Origin: an uncultured Pelagibacteraceae bacterium
Lineage (GTDB): Bacteria; Pseudomonadota; Alphaproteobacteria; Pelagibacterales; Pelagibacteraceae
Direction of reading: 5' to 3'
DNA: 44,812 nt
Assembly: GCA_902589765.1 (NCBI GenBank)
Contig: CACIUF010000006.1
Coordinates: 1-44,812, forward strand
Shown: positions 1 to 8,573 of the stretch, in pieces
Layout of the letters: each line of letters starts with the position of its first letter
How positions within the stretch are numbered: position 1 is the first letter of the stretch
Made by a program: the position numbers and the translations under genes
The notes under the pieces: generated by a model
Seen by the model: the letters and a program-made list of their open reading frames with translations, nothing else
The model's database searches: none
What the model was told of the DNA's origin: nothing

Positions 1-993
1 TAACATTAAATGTGTATCTGTGCCACCTGAGTAAATTTTAAATCCATTATTTTTTAAAGTTTCTGCTAACATTTTAGCATTCGCTAAAACATTTTTTATG
101 TAAGTTTGGAATTCAGGTTTTAATGCTTCAAAAAAACCTGCAGCTTTAGCGGCAATGATATGCATTAAAGGACCACCTTGATAACCAGGAAAAACAGCTG
201 TATCAAATTTTTTTCCAAGATCTAAATCATTCGATAAAATAATTCCACCACGTGCACTTCTAAATACTTTATGTGTTGTGGATGTTACGACATGTGCATA
301 GTCGCAAGGATTTGGGTATCCTTTGCCAGCTACTAAACCGGAAAAATGAGCCATATCAACCATAAGATATGCACCAACCTTATCAGCTATTTCTCTAAAT
401 CTTTTAAAATCAATTACTCTTGAATACGCACTACCACCTGCAATAATTAATTTTGGTTTATGTTCTAGAGCGAGTTTTTCAACATTGTCATAATCAATTA
501 ATTCAGATTTTTTATCTACGTCATAACTTATTGCATTAAACCATTTACCCGACATTGAAATTTTCAATCCATGAGTTATGTGACCTCCCGAATTTAAGCT
601 CATACCCATAAAAGTGTCGTTTGGTTTTAACAAAGCCAAGAATACAGCACCATTTGCTTGAGCACCTGAATGAGGTTGAACATTTGCATACTTACAATTG
701 AAAAGTTTTTTTATTCTTTCAAGTGCCAGTTGTTCTGCTACATCAACGTGCTCACAACCATTGTAATATCTTTTGCCTGGATATCCTTCTGCATATTTAT
801 TTGTCAGAACTGATCCTTGAGCTTCTAATACAGCTTGTGAAACTATATTTTCAGAGGCTATTAACTCAATGTGATTTTGTTGTCTGATTAACTCGTCATT
901 TATTGCCTTAAATAAATCTGGATCAGATTTTGAAAGACTTTTTTCAAAAAAATCTTGGTAAGAGGAATTTATATATTTTGTTTCACTTGACAT
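1..993 (-). CDS. glyA: Serine hydroxymethyltransferase, C-terminus cut by window edge
   Basis: PLP enzyme that interconverts serine and glycine while loading or unloading methylene-tetrahydrofolate. Only the first 331 codons are here; family members are about 420-430 residues, so roughly the last 100 lie left of the window. The ATG at 991-993 opens a frame with the folate/PLP signature [17 protein letters not shown]; its Lys242 is the expected Schiff-base lysine. The [11 protein letters not shown] and [12 protein letters not shown] motifs are also intact. It is the last gene of a minus-strand group after rpiB, with a 7 nt gap. It shares substrates (glycine, methylene-THF) with the sarcosine oxidase genes further right in the window. 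Confidence 0.97.
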   Translation of the reverse strand, partial: MSSETKYINSSYQDFFEKSLSKSDPDLFKAINDELIRQQNHIELIASENIVSQAVLEAQGSVLTNKYAEGYPGKRYYNGCEHVDVAEQLALERIKKLFNCKYANVQPHSGAQANGAVFLALLKPNDTFMGMSLNSGGHITHGLKISMSGKWFNAISYDVDKKSELIDYDNVEKLALEHKPKLIIAGGSAYSRVIDFKRFREIADKVGAYLMVDMAHFSGLVAGKGYPNPCDYAHVVTSTTHKVFRSARGGIILSNDLDLGKKFDTAVFPGYQGGPLMHIIAAKAAGFFEALKPEFQTYIKNVLANAKMLAETLKNNGFKIYSGGTDTHLML

Positions 994-1000
994 TTTTACC

Positions 1001-1426
1001 TTATATTTTTTTTACTCTTTTTTTATGTCTACCACCCTCAAATTTAGTATTAATAAATGCTTCTATACATTTAAAGGCAGTATTTTTTTTTGTCAATCTA
1101 GATCCTAATGTTATAATATTAGCATTGTTATGCAATCTTGATAATTTAGTGTTTTTTATTGAATAACACATCGCAGCTCGAATTTTTTTGTGTTTATTGG
1201 CTGCCATTGACATTCCCATACCTGAACCACAAACTAAAATACCCATATTTTTTGAGTTAACGCTGACCTTTTTACATAATTTATGAGCATAATCTGGGTA
1301 ATTTACTGAGATCTTTGAGTTATCAGTCCCAAGATCATGAAAATTATATCTTTTAAGAAACTTTTTTTTAATTTGTTCTTTCAAATTATATCCAGCATGA
1401 TCTGAAGAAATAAATATTTTTTTCAA
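1001..1426 (-). CDS. rpiB: Ribose-5-phosphate isomerase B
   Basis: Interconverts ribose 5-phosphate and ribulose 5-phosphate in the pentose phosphate pathway. The 141-residue length is normal for RpiB/LacAB proteins. The N-terminal [13 protein letters not shown] and the active-site loop [19 protein letters not shown] are diagnostic. The start is TTG at 1424-1426, one base after the stop of the upstream oxygenase gene; no ATG would keep the first beta-strand. The adjacency implies translational coupling in the order oxygenase, rpiB, glyA. No RpiA gene is seen in the window. Confidence 0.95.
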   Translation of the reverse strand: MKKIFISSDHAGYNLKEQIKKKFLKRYNFHDLGTDNSKISVNYPDYAHKLCKKVSVNSKNMGILVCGSGMGMSMAANKHKKIRAAMCYSIKNTKLSRLHNNANIITLGSRLTKKNTAFKCIEAFINTKFEGGRHKKRVKKI

Positions 1427-1427
1427 A

Positions 1428-2018
1428 TTAGTTAAATTTGTAATCTAAAACGCATGCAACTAAATGGATTCTATTTTCCTCTCCTCCATTGAATGCATTG
1501 TGATATTTAGTATTATTAGTAATCCAAACAGATCCATCTGCGGGCATATGTTTGGCCACATTATCAATAACCATTATAGAGCCCGGGTTAGTAATTATCG
1601 GAATATGTAGTCTAGGCTCTGGATCTCTGTGCCAACTTAAAGTTGATCTTGGCTCCTTTAATAAAATTCTTACACGTCCTAATTTATATTTTGATGAAAG
1701 GACATCAAACACTTCTTTGAAATAAGTATGTTTGTAATCTTCAATAAATTCAGAATAAGCAGATTCATCAATCATTTCATCTCTCTTAGCTTCTTTTCCA
1801 GAAGAGTCTGGTTTAGTCCAGAACACACCTCTTGCTTTATTACCCTTAATAGAGTCTGGATCACCTGGTATTTGTGTTAACGAAATGGCACCAAAATTTG
1901 AAACACCATCAACTCCTGAAAAACCCTTTATGGTTAATAATTCTTTATAAGCATTTTGGAGTTTGTTTACATCAAACTTAATATCCTGTTTCTGAAAATC
2001 GTTAAAATTTAAATTCAT
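1428..2018 (-). CDS. Aspartyl/asparaginyl beta-hydroxylase-like 2OG-Fe(II) oxygenase
   Basis: Predicted non-heme iron dioxygenase using 2-oxoglutarate and O2. The 196-residue protein has the facial triad spaced as in the Asp/Asn hydroxylase family: His130 and Asp132 in SWHRDPEPRLHIP, His173 in KYHNAFNGG, and a 2OG-binding Arg183 ten residues later in NRIHLVACV. There is no signal peptide or membrane segment, so it is probably cytoplasmic. The substrate cannot be read from sequence: amino acid, peptide or small-molecule hydroxylation are all possible. It is the first gene of the minus-strand group with rpiB and glyA and is divergent from hemB. ATG at 2016-2018. Family certain, function unknown. 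Confidence 0.85.
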   Translation of the reverse strand: MNLNFNDFQKQDIKFDVNKLQNAYKELLTIKGFSGVDGVSNFGAISLTQIPGDPDSIKGNKARGVFWTKPDSSGKEAKRDEMIDESAYSEFIEDYKHTYFKEVFDVLSSKYKLGRVRILLKEPRSTLSWHRDPEPRLHIPIITNPGSIMVIDNVAKHMPADGSVWITNNTKYHNAFNGGEENRIHLVACVLDYKFN

Positions 2019-2041
2019 TTGTAATTTATTGTCTCCTGATA

Positions 2042-2069
2042 TTGTTTAATATCTTTTTTAAGATATATT
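2042..2069 (+). promoter_or_regulatory. Candidate sigma70-type promoter for hemB
   Basis: TTGTTT at 2042-2047 and TATATT at 2064-2069 with a 16 nt spacer lie about 40 nt before the hemB ATG, in the 91 bp gap between divergent genes. AT-rich DNA gives many chance matches, so this is tentative. Confidence 0.35.
2049..2066. repeat. 7 bp perfect inverted repeat in the hemB/oxygenase divergent promoter region
   Basis: ATATCTT, four T, then AAGATAT. The repeat spans the spacer and -10 of the candidate hemB promoter and lies about 30 bp upstream of the divergent oxygenase gene. It could be an operator for a dimeric regulator or a chance palindrome in AT-rich sequence. It resembles no operator I can name with confidence. 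Confidence 0.35.
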
Positions 2070-2109
2070 TGTATATAACATTTGTCGCATATTTTAAATA
2101 GATTTAAAC

Positions 2110-3099
2110 ATGATTACAGGAAAATTCCCAGCATTGAGACTTAGACGCAATAGAAAAACTGATTGGTCAAGAAGATTAATTGAGGAAAATAATCTTACAC
2201 CTAATGATTTTATTTTACCCATTTTTCTAATTGATGGAAAAAATAAAAAACAATCTATTAAATCAATGCCCGGTATTTACAGATACACAATCGATAAATT
2301 AAATAATATAGTAGATAGAGCAATTAAAAAAGGCATACCTATGATTGCATTGTTTCCATACACTGAAAAAAGAAAAAAAAACGACTTAGGTACTGAGGCT
2401 CTTAACGAAAATAATCTGGTTTGTAGGGCGCTACAGAGAATAAAGAATAAATATAAAAATGAGATTGGAATAATGTGTGATGTTGCATTAGATCCATATA
2501 CCTCACATGGTCATGATGGACTTTTACAAAACAAATATGTGTTAAATGACGAAACCATAAAAATTTTATTAGATCAATCTTTGTTGCAGGCACAAATGGG
2601 TTGTGATGTTTTAGCACCATCTGACATGATGGATGGTCGAATTGGTGAAATTAGAAAATATCTAGACAAACATAATTTTAAGATGACACAAATACTTTCT
2701 TATGCCGTTAAATACGCATCAAGTTTTTATGGCCCTTTTAGAGATGCAGTTGGTTCAAAAAATTTATTAAAAGGAAATAAAAAGAATTATCAAATGGATT
2801 ATAGAAATAGCGATGAAGCCTTAAGAGAGGTTGCTTTGGATATCAAAGAAGGAGCTGATATGGTTATGGTTAAACCTGGACTACCATATCTTGATATAAT
2901 TAAAAAAGTTAAAGAAAACTTTAGGATCCCAGTCATGGCATATCAAGTCTCAGGTGAATATTCTTTATTAGAACATGGAATTAAAAATGATTTAATTGAT
3001 CAAAATATTATTTTAGAAAGTCTTATTTCTTTTAAAAGAGCTGGAGCAAATGCTATTGTTAGCTATTATGCTGATAGATTAGACCAAATTATTAAATAA
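2110..3099 (+). CDS. hemB: Delta-aminolevulinic acid dehydratase (porphobilinogen synthase)
   Basis: Condenses two 5-aminolevulinate molecules to porphobilinogen in heme and tetrapyrrole synthesis. The 329-residue length is typical. The Schiff-base lysines are Lys201 (YAVKYASSFYGPFRDA) and Lys255 (MVKPGLPYLDI). The metal loop reads DVALDPYTSHGHDG (Ala126, Asp128, Asp136) where zinc-dependent enzymes carry three cysteines, so this is the Mg/K-dependent Asp-rich type. It is monocistronic and divergent from the oxygenase. Its stop abuts the stop of convergent recO with no gap, so no separate terminator fits between them. Confidence 0.97.
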   Translation: MITGKFPALRLRRNRKTDWSRRLIEENNLTPNDFILPIFLIDGKNKKQSIKSMPGIYRYTIDKLNNIVDRAIKKGIPMIALFPYTEKRKKNDLGTEALNENNLVCRALQRIKNKYKNEIGIMCDVALDPYTSHGHDGLLQNKYVLNDETIKILLDQSLLQAQMGCDVLAPSDMMDGRIGEIRKYLDKHNFKMTQILSYAVKYASSFYGPFRDAVGSKNLLKGNKKNYQMDYRNSDEALREVALDIKEGADMVMVKPGLPYLDIIKKVKENFRIPVMAYQVSGEYSLLEHGIKNDLIDQNIILESLISFKRAGANAIVSYYADRLDQIIK

Positions 3100-3780
3100 T
3101 TACTTTAAAGTATTTATAAATTGTAATCTGCTGATTGGTTGGTTTAGGTTATTAGGCTTTAAAATTGACTTTTCAAGATAATCACTCAGCAATTTAAGAC
3201 CTGTCAGTAAAGATCCTATATCCTCAGTTGAGTTATTTTTTTCTATTAAAAAATTAGGTATAATTCTTTTTTCTGTTGATGACTTCGAAATATATTGTTT
3301 TTGATCACCAATAACTTTTTCATTAACTAAATTCTCAAAATTTAGGTCATAACCTAAAGATTTAAATAATTCCAACTCCCAAAAAATATAATTTTTTATC
3401 CAGTCTTTAGATTTTAAAAGAATATAAAATTCTTCTAATAAAGAAAATATCCTTTCATTTTTTTGTGACTCAGCTGTAAGTAATTTAACCAAATTCATGG
3501 CTGCGGAAATACAAGTTAATTTTTGATGATTATCAAAATATAATGGAGATAAAGCTTCTTGGATCTCTACTTTAAAATAACCAATGCTATTTTCATTTTT
3601 AGAATTATAATTTACATACAATTTATTTCCTATTTGAAGATAGTTTTTAATTTTTTTTGAAGTTCCACCAAAAATAATGCCACTTACTTTACCAAAATTT
3701 TTAGTATAAATTTCGGATATTAATGAATTTTCATTATATCTATTTTTATTCAATAAAAATCCAATATCGTCCCATATCAT
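3100..3780 (-). CDS. recO: DNA repair protein RecO
   Basis: RecF-pathway mediator that anneals ssDNA and helps load RecA with RecR. The 226 residues fit RecO: an N-terminal OB-fold (about residues 1-80, beginning WDDIGFLLNKNRYNENS), then a helical domain. The four-cysteine zinc cluster of some RecO proteins is not evident. It overlaps rnc by 4 nt (ATGA), so the two are translationally coupled. The era gene that often sits between rnc and recO is missing. It is the last gene of the long dapA-to-recO minus-strand run. Confidence 0.88.
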   Translation of the reverse strand: MIWDDIGFLLNKNRYNENSLISEIYTKNFGKVSGIIFGGTSKKIKNYLQIGNKLYVNYNSKNENSIGYFKVEIQEALSPLYFDNHQKLTCISAAMNLVKLLTAESQKNERIFSLLEEFYILLKSKDWIKNYIFWELELFKSLGYDLNFENLVNEKVIGDQKQYISKSSTEKRIIPNFLIEKNNSTEDIGSLLTGLKLLSDYLEKSILKPNNLNQPISRLQFINTLK

Positions 3781-4445
3781 AATTTACTCTGATTTTGTAA
3801 ACATTTAATAGCAGCATTTTGTTCAGCATCTTTTTTCGAATTACCCTCTGCTAAAAAAAACTTAGTATCAATTAATTTTACACCAACCTTAAAAAGAGGT
3901 TTATGTCTTGGTCCAGTATTTGAAATAAGTTTATAAATAGGTAATTTCTTAAATCTTTTTAAAGAGAATTCTTGTAATTTTGTTTTTGCATCTATTTGAG
4001 TAATAATACTGTCTTTAATATTTTCTGACCATAATTCTAAAATAAATTTTTCTACAGAATTAAAACCTTTGTCTAGATAAATAGATCCTATTAATGCTTC
4101 ACAACAATCAGAAACAACTTTATCCTCTACTATATTTTTTTTTTTCTTAATATCTAAAGTTAAAATATATTTATCAAGGTTAATTTTTTTTGCGATTTGT
4201 AAACAGGTTTTTTTATTTACTAACGAAGCAAACTTTTTATCTAATATACCTTCTTTTTCGTTGGGGTATATTTCTAAAAGTTTTTTTGCAATTACTAATC
4301 CTAAGACACGATCTCCTAAAAATTCTAATTTTTCATTATTAATTTCTTTGCTATAGCTTTTATGAGTTAATGACCTAACTAACAAATCTTTATCTTTGAA
4401 ATTGATCTTAATTTTTTTTTCTAAAGTTTGATAATTAATTTTCAT
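3777..4445 (-). CDS. rnc: Ribonuclease III
   Basis: Cleaves double-stranded RNA in rRNA maturation and mRNA turnover. The 222-residue protein has the RNase III signature NEKLEFLGDRVLGLVIA (Glu41, Asp45) and the second acidic pair in SDCCEALIGSIYLDKG (Asp113, Glu116). A C-terminal dsRNA-binding domain (about 155-220) ends with the conserved GNSKKDAEQNAA. Its ATG shares one base with the lepB stop (TAATG), and its own stop overlaps the recO start. The lepB-rnc order is classical. Confidence 0.96.
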   Translation of the reverse strand: MKINYQTLEKKIKINFKDKDLLVRSLTHKSYSKEINNEKLEFLGDRVLGLVIAKKLLEIYPNEKEGILDKKFASLVNKKTCLQIAKKINLDKYILTLDIKKKKNIVEDKVVSDCCEALIGSIYLDKGFNSVEKFILELWSENIKDSIITQIDAKTKLQEFSLKRFKKLPIYKLISNTGPRHKPLFKVGVKLIDTKFFLAEGNSKKDAEQNAAIKCLQNQSKL

Positions 4446-5179
4446 TATTTGATCTTTTGAAAAAATCTATCAAATCTGATTGATTTGTTCCATTTCCAAA
4501 ATGAAAAAATACTTCCAATAGATCTGTCTGACGAGAAGAAAATAAATTGAGCCTTTCCTACAAGATTGTCTTTGTGTACATATCCTACACTTGATAAATA
4601 TCTACTATCCTTAGAACAATCTCTGTTATCTCCTAAATAGAAGTAATGATCCTTTGGGACTATAAATTTATCAGAATTTTTAAAATTATAATCTTTTAAG
4701 TAAACAGTTTTATGTTTTTTTCCATTAGGTAATATTTCCTCAAAAGTAAATACATCAATGTTTCTATTTCCACAGAATATTTTATCACTTTCTGAAATTC
4801 TGGATTTTAAAACCTCTGCGTTATTTATATACAAATTTGAATTAATAAATTGTATTTGATCTCCAGGCAAACCAATTAATCTTTTTATATAGTCAGTTCT
4901 ATTATCTGCAGGAGTTTTGAATACTACAACATCACCCCTTTTTGGTTCACTAAACATTACCCTTCCTGTAAAAATAGGTGGACTGAACGGAAATGAATGT
5001 TTGCTATAACCATATGAATATTTAGTTACAAATAATCTGTCTCCAACTAACAGATTAGGCTCCATCGATGAAGATGGAATGTAAAATGGTTGAAGAAAAA
5101 TAGATCTAATAAAAATAGCAATAATTAAAGCATAAAATAAAGTTTTTATATTCTCTTTAAAAAAATTTTTATCTAACAT
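4445..5179 (-). CDS. lepB: Signal peptidase I
   Basis: Membrane-bound Ser/Lys protease that removes signal peptides from exported proteins. The 244 residues start with one hydrophobic segment (about 12-30), followed by the catalytic Ser38 in FYIPSSSMEPNLLVGD and Lys99 in DYIKRLIGLPGD. The box FYLGDNRDCSKDSR is also present. One N-terminal membrane span rather than the two of E. coli fits the alphaproteobacterial form. Start and stop overlap acpS and rnc by one base each (TAATG). Confidence 0.96.
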   Translation of the reverse strand: MLDKNFFKENIKTLFYALIIAIFIRSIFLQPFYIPSSSMEPNLLVGDRLFVTKYSYGYSKHSFPFSPPIFTGRVMFSEPKRGDVVVFKTPADNRTDYIKRLIGLPGDQIQFINSNLYINNAEVLKSRISESDKIFCGNRNIDVFTFEEILPNGKKHKTVYLKDYNFKNSDKFIVPKDHYFYLGDNRDCSKDSRYLSSVGYVHKDNLVGKAQFIFFSSDRSIGSIFSFWKWNKSIRFDRFFQKIK

Positions 5180-5565
5180 TATCTTTTTATCAAAATTGTA
5201 AATGCTATTGAATGATCTTTTTCGTCAGAAAGTGAGAGAAATAAATCATAGTTCTTAATTTTGAACTTCTTTTTTATAATTTTATCAATTTTCTTTGATT
5301 TAAAGAAAAAAGGTTTACCCATTTTATCATTTAAAATTTCAATATCTTTAAAACTTAAATTATCTCTAATTCCAGTACCAAATGATTTTGATAGAGCTTC
5401 TTTTGCCGCAAATCTTTTTGCAAAAAAATTTGTTCTATTAACCTTATTTTTAGAAAATTTAAGTTCATTTGGTCCAAAAGTTCTTTTTATAAAGTTTTGG
5501 TTTCTAATTAAAGGCTGAATTCGTCTATTGTTTACTATATCAACTCCAATTCCTAATATTTTCAT
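5179..5565 (-). CDS. acpS: Holo-[acyl-carrier-protein] synthase
   Basis: Transfers 4'-phosphopantetheine from CoA to the serine of acyl carrier protein, activating fatty acid synthesis. The 128-residue protein has both signatures: GIGVDIVNNRRI with Mg-binding Asp9 and FAAKEALSKSFGTG with Glu56. It lies between pdxJ (5 nt gap) and lepB (1 nt overlap), the usual alphaproteobacterial pdxJ-acpS-lepB-rnc order. Confidence 0.95.
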   Translation of the reverse strand: MKILGIGVDIVNNRRIQPLIRNQNFIKRTFGPNELKFSKNKVNRTNFFAKRFAAKEALSKSFGTGIRDNLSFKDIEILNDKMGKPFFFKSKKIDKIIKKKFKIKNYDLFLSLSDEKDHSIAFTILIKR

Positions 5566-5570
5566 TTCTG

Positions 5571-6287
5571 TTATTTAATAATTTTTTTGAATTTTTTTAT
5601 TACTTTGGATAAACCAAAAAAAACTGACTCACCGATTAAATAATGTCCTATATTGAATTCTTCTATTTCTTTAAATCTAGATAATAATTCAGTTGTTTTA
5701 TAATCAAGTCCATGACCAGCATGAACTTCTAAACCAATTCTCTTTGCAATAATTGAACATTTTTTTATTCTATAAAGCTCTTTAGAATAATTTTTCTTCA
5801 ATTTTACTAATCTAGAAAGTCTACCTGTATGAATTTCAACACAATCAGATCCTAGTTTATATGAGGTCTTGATATCATTAATTGATGGATTTATGAATAA
5901 ACTTGTTCTAATTTTTTTCTTTTTAAATTTCAAAATTATATTTTTAATCTTATTTTTATTTTTATTTAGGTCTAAACCTCCCTCTGTGGTGACCTCTTTT
6001 CTATTTTCTGGCACTAAACAAATATAATTTGGTTTTATTGTTAACGCTTTATTTATCATTTTTAAGTTAGTTGAGATTTCCAAATTAACTAAAATATTTT
6101 TTAAAGAACAAATTTTTTTTGCATCATTATCTTTTATATGTCTTCTATCTTCACGAAGATGAATTGTTATTGAGTCAGCCCCTGCTTTCTTAACAAATTT
6201 AGCTGCAAATATCGGATCTGGATGTAATTCACCTCTAGCATTTCTCAGGGTTGCTATATGATCAATATTTACTCCAAGGCGTCTCAC
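5571..6287 (-). CDS. pdxJ: Pyridoxine 5'-phosphate synthase
   Basis: Joins 1-deoxyxylulose 5-phosphate and 3-amino-2-oxopropyl phosphate to form pyridoxine 5'-phosphate, so the cell uses the DXP-dependent B6 route. The 238-residue TIM barrel is recognised by LGVNIDHIATLRNARG at the N-terminus, TIHLREDRRHI, and AGHGLDYKTT near the end. The start is GTG at 6285-6287, overlapping the pyrE TGA by 4 nt (GTGA). PLP from this route would serve GlyA and other enzymes. Confidence 0.96.
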   Translation of the reverse strand: MRRLGVNIDHIATLRNARGELHPDPIFAAKFVKKAGADSITIHLREDRRHIKDNDAKKICSLKNILVNLEISTNLKMINKALTIKPNYICLVPENRKEVTTEGGLDLNKNKNKIKNIILKFKKKKIRTSLFINPSINDIKTSYKLGSDCVEIHTGRLSRLVKLKKNYSKELYRIKKCSIIAKRIGLEVHAGHGLDYKTTELLSRFKEIEEFNIGHYLIGESVFFGLSKVIKKFKKIIK

Positions 6288-6871
6288 TTCGTGTATCTAC
6301 TTCCTGGCGTTGAAATTGGAATTAATTTCAACTCATTTGGAATGTTGTTCTTTTTATAAGTTGGAACAGAAATTTTGAGGTGTGAAACTATATTTTTTTT
6401 TATCTTTAAATTATTTTTTGATGATCTATCAATAATTGTTGCAAAACCAATTAGTTTTGCTTTTGAATTTTTAATCAATTTTACACATTCCATGCTTGAT
6501 TTGCCTGTGGTTATAACATCTTCAATAATTAATACTTTTGATCCTTTTTTAATTTGAAAACCTCTTCTTAATTGAAATTTGCCTTTTACTCTTTCACAGA
6601 AAATAGTTTCTTTTTTAAGCAGTCTACCAATTTCATAACCGATTATTATACCACCCATTGCTGGTGATAAAATTAAGTCGAAGTTCTTAAATTTTTTCTT
6701 AATTTTTCCGGCTAAAGATTTACAAATTTTCTCTGCCTTATGCGGAAAACTTAATAGTTTTGCGCATTGAATATATTTTGAAGAGTGTAATCCAGAAGAT
6801 AAAACAAAATGTCCCTCTAATAATGCATTAGTTTTTCTTAAAATATCTAAGGATTTTTTGTGTGAAAGCAT
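6284..6871 (-). CDS. pyrE: Orotate phosphoribosyltransferase
   Basis: Makes OMP from orotate and PRPP, the fifth step of pyrimidine synthesis. The 195-residue protein has the PRPP loop VLIIEDVITTGKSS and the alphaproteobacterial N-terminus NALLEGHFVLSSGLHSSKY. The ATG at 6871 is needed for that conserved start, so its first 44 nt really overlap the 3' end of rsh. The overlap couples pyrimidine synthesis to the (p)ppGpp enzyme gene. Confidence 0.95.
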   Translation of the reverse strand: MLSHKKSLDILRKTNALLEGHFVLSSGLHSSKYIQCAKLLSFPHKAEKICKSLAGKIKKKFKNFDLILSPAMGGIIIGYEIGRLLKKETIFCERVKGKFQLRRGFQIKKGSKVLIIEDVITTGKSSMECVKLIKNSKAKLIGFATIIDRSSKNNLKIKKNIVSHLKISVPTYKKNNIPNELKLIPISTPGSRYTK

Positions 6872-8573
6872 TTCTTTTATCTTCGTGTCTAATTATCTTA
6901 AATTTTATACCTTTTTGTTTTAGCTCTGCAATAAAATTAGTGAAATTTTTTAAATCTCTTATGATTAATTGGAATTTAAAATTTATATAGTTAGGGTTTT
7001 TGCCTGCCATCACAAGGTTTGAAATATTCAGTTTATGCTCTCCGATTAATGAACTAACATTACCAAGCTGACCGGGTTTATCTGGTAAAGATATCCATAA
7101 AGTAGTATTGTACTTTTTTACTCTTTCCTCTTTTCTTTCTCCCTTTTCATGCCAATAACGTCTTATAGCTGCCCTTGCTTTTCCTGTTTTTGTTATTGGG
7201 ATCCAATGCAATGATGGTGAATGATTTTTGGAGGTAATAATTTTAACTCGATCTCCATTTCTTAAAATAGTTTGGAGTTCACTTTTATTACCATTAATTT
7301 CACATCCGATTGCGGTATCTCCTATTTTAGTATGTACGGCATATGCAAAATCAATTGGAGTAGCATCTTTTGGTAATTTAATAACCGATCCTTTTGGTGT
7401 AAAACAAAATACATTTTCTTGGAACATTTGTAGTTTTGTATATTCATACGAATGTTCTGGATTTTCATTTTTTTCAATGATTTCTACTAAATCTTTTAAC
7501 CAGTCATATTCTTTCCAAGTTAAAGAATTAAATTTCTCAGAGGATTTATATTGCCAATGTGAAGCAATACCTCTTTCAGCGAAATCATGCATTTCTGTTG
7601 TTCTAATTTGAATTTCTATGGGTTTTTTATTAGATCCAATAACTGCGGTATGAATTGATTTATAACCATTAATTTTAGGTGAAGAGATATAATCTTTAAA
7701 TTTGCCAGGTATACAATTGTATTCTTTATGTATTATCCCTAAAGTTTTGTAACAATCATCAATATTTTTTAAAATTATTCTAAATCCAATAATATCAGTT
7801 ATTTGCTCAAGAGAAACTCGTTTCTTTTGAACTTTTCTCCAAATTGAAAAAGGTGTTTTGCCTCTTCCATAAATTTTAGATTGTATATTATTGTCATTTA
7901 ACAAAGTGTTGATTTCAATAGAAAGAGATTCGAAAATATCTTTTTTGTCAGATTTGATTTCATCTAATCTATTTTGAATTAGTGTTCTTGCATCATTATT
8001 CAAAACCTCAAAAGATAAATCTTCTAGCTCATCACGAATTCTATGCATTCCCATTCTATCAGCTAATGGTGCATAAATTTCCATTGTCTCTTGTGCAATT
8101 CTTTTTCTTTTATCTTCTTTAGTGATAGCTTTTATCGTTCTCATATTATGTAAACGATCTGCAATTTTAACTAACAAAACTCTTATATCTTTTGAGGTTG
8201 CTAAAATAAGTTTTCTAAAGTTTTCTGCTTTTGAGTTTGTGGTTGCGGTGTTTTCAAAAACTGAAATTTTTGTAACACCATCAACTAAATCTGCAACCTC
8301 TTCACCAAATTCTCCTTTAATGGTCTCGTAAGTAGCGTAGGTATCTTCGATTGTATCATGTAATAAACCAGTAGTAATAGTAGCGCTATCTAATTTGAGA
8401 TCTGTTAGGATATTTGCGACTTCTATTGGATGTACTGAATATGGGTCACCTGAAGCTCTCTTTTGATTACTATGTGCTTTAACAGCAAAATCATAAGCTT
8501 TATTCAGTTTTTCAGGGTTTAAAAATTTGTTATAAATTTTTACTTTATTTATTAAATCTTCAGAATTAAGCAT
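6828..8573 (-). CDS. rsh: RelA/SpoT-family (p)ppGpp synthetase/hydrolase lacking the central C-terminal domains
   Basis: Controls the stringent response by making and degrading (p)ppGpp. The hydrolase HD domain has His48, His72-Asp73 (LLHDTIEDT) and Asp139 (KIADRLHNMRT). The synthetase has Arg237, Lys239, Lys247, Asp260 and Glu320, so both activities look possible. The KFKDYIS box resembles the bifunctional RxKD class. A TGS domain spans about 387-449 and an ACT domain about 491-565. Only about 40 residues join them, where E. coli SpoT has roughly 180: the helical and conserved-Cys (ZFD/RIS) domains are absent. That explains the 581-residue length against about 700 for the family. It lies 20 nt after folK and overlaps pyrE by 44 nt. 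Confidence 0.93.
   Translation of the reverse strand: MLNSEDLINKVKIYNKFLNPEKLNKAYDFAVKAHSNQKRASGDPYSVHPIEVANILTDLKLDSATITTGLLHDTIEDTYATYETIKGEFGEEVADLVDGVTKISVFENTATTNSKAENFRKLILATSKDIRVLLVKIADRLHNMRTIKAITKEDKRKRIAQETMEIYAPLADRMGMHRIRDELEDLSFEVLNNDARTLIQNRLDEIKSDKKDIFESLSIEINTLLNDNNIQSKIYGRGKTPFSIWRKVQKKRVSLEQITDIIGFRIILKNIDDCYKTLGIIHKEYNCIPGKFKDYISSPKINGYKSIHTAVIGSNKKPIEIQIRTTEMHDFAERGIASHWQYKSSEKFNSLTWKEYDWLKDLVEIIEKNENPEHSYEYTKLQMFQENVFCFTPKGSVIKLPKDATPIDFAYAVHTKIGDTAIGCEINGNKSELQTILRNGDRVKIITSKNHSPSLHWIPITKTGKARAAIRRYWHEKGERKEERVKKYNTTLWISLPDKPGQLGNVSSLIGEHKLNISNLVMAGKNPNYINFKFQLIIRDLKNFTNFIAELKQKGIKFKIIRHEDKRNAFTQKILRYFKKN

Noticed and set aside
7228..7611. 127-residue plus-strand reading frame inside rsh
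   Set aside because: Antisense shadow of the conserved TGS/synthetase region; no ribosome-binding site or family resemblance.
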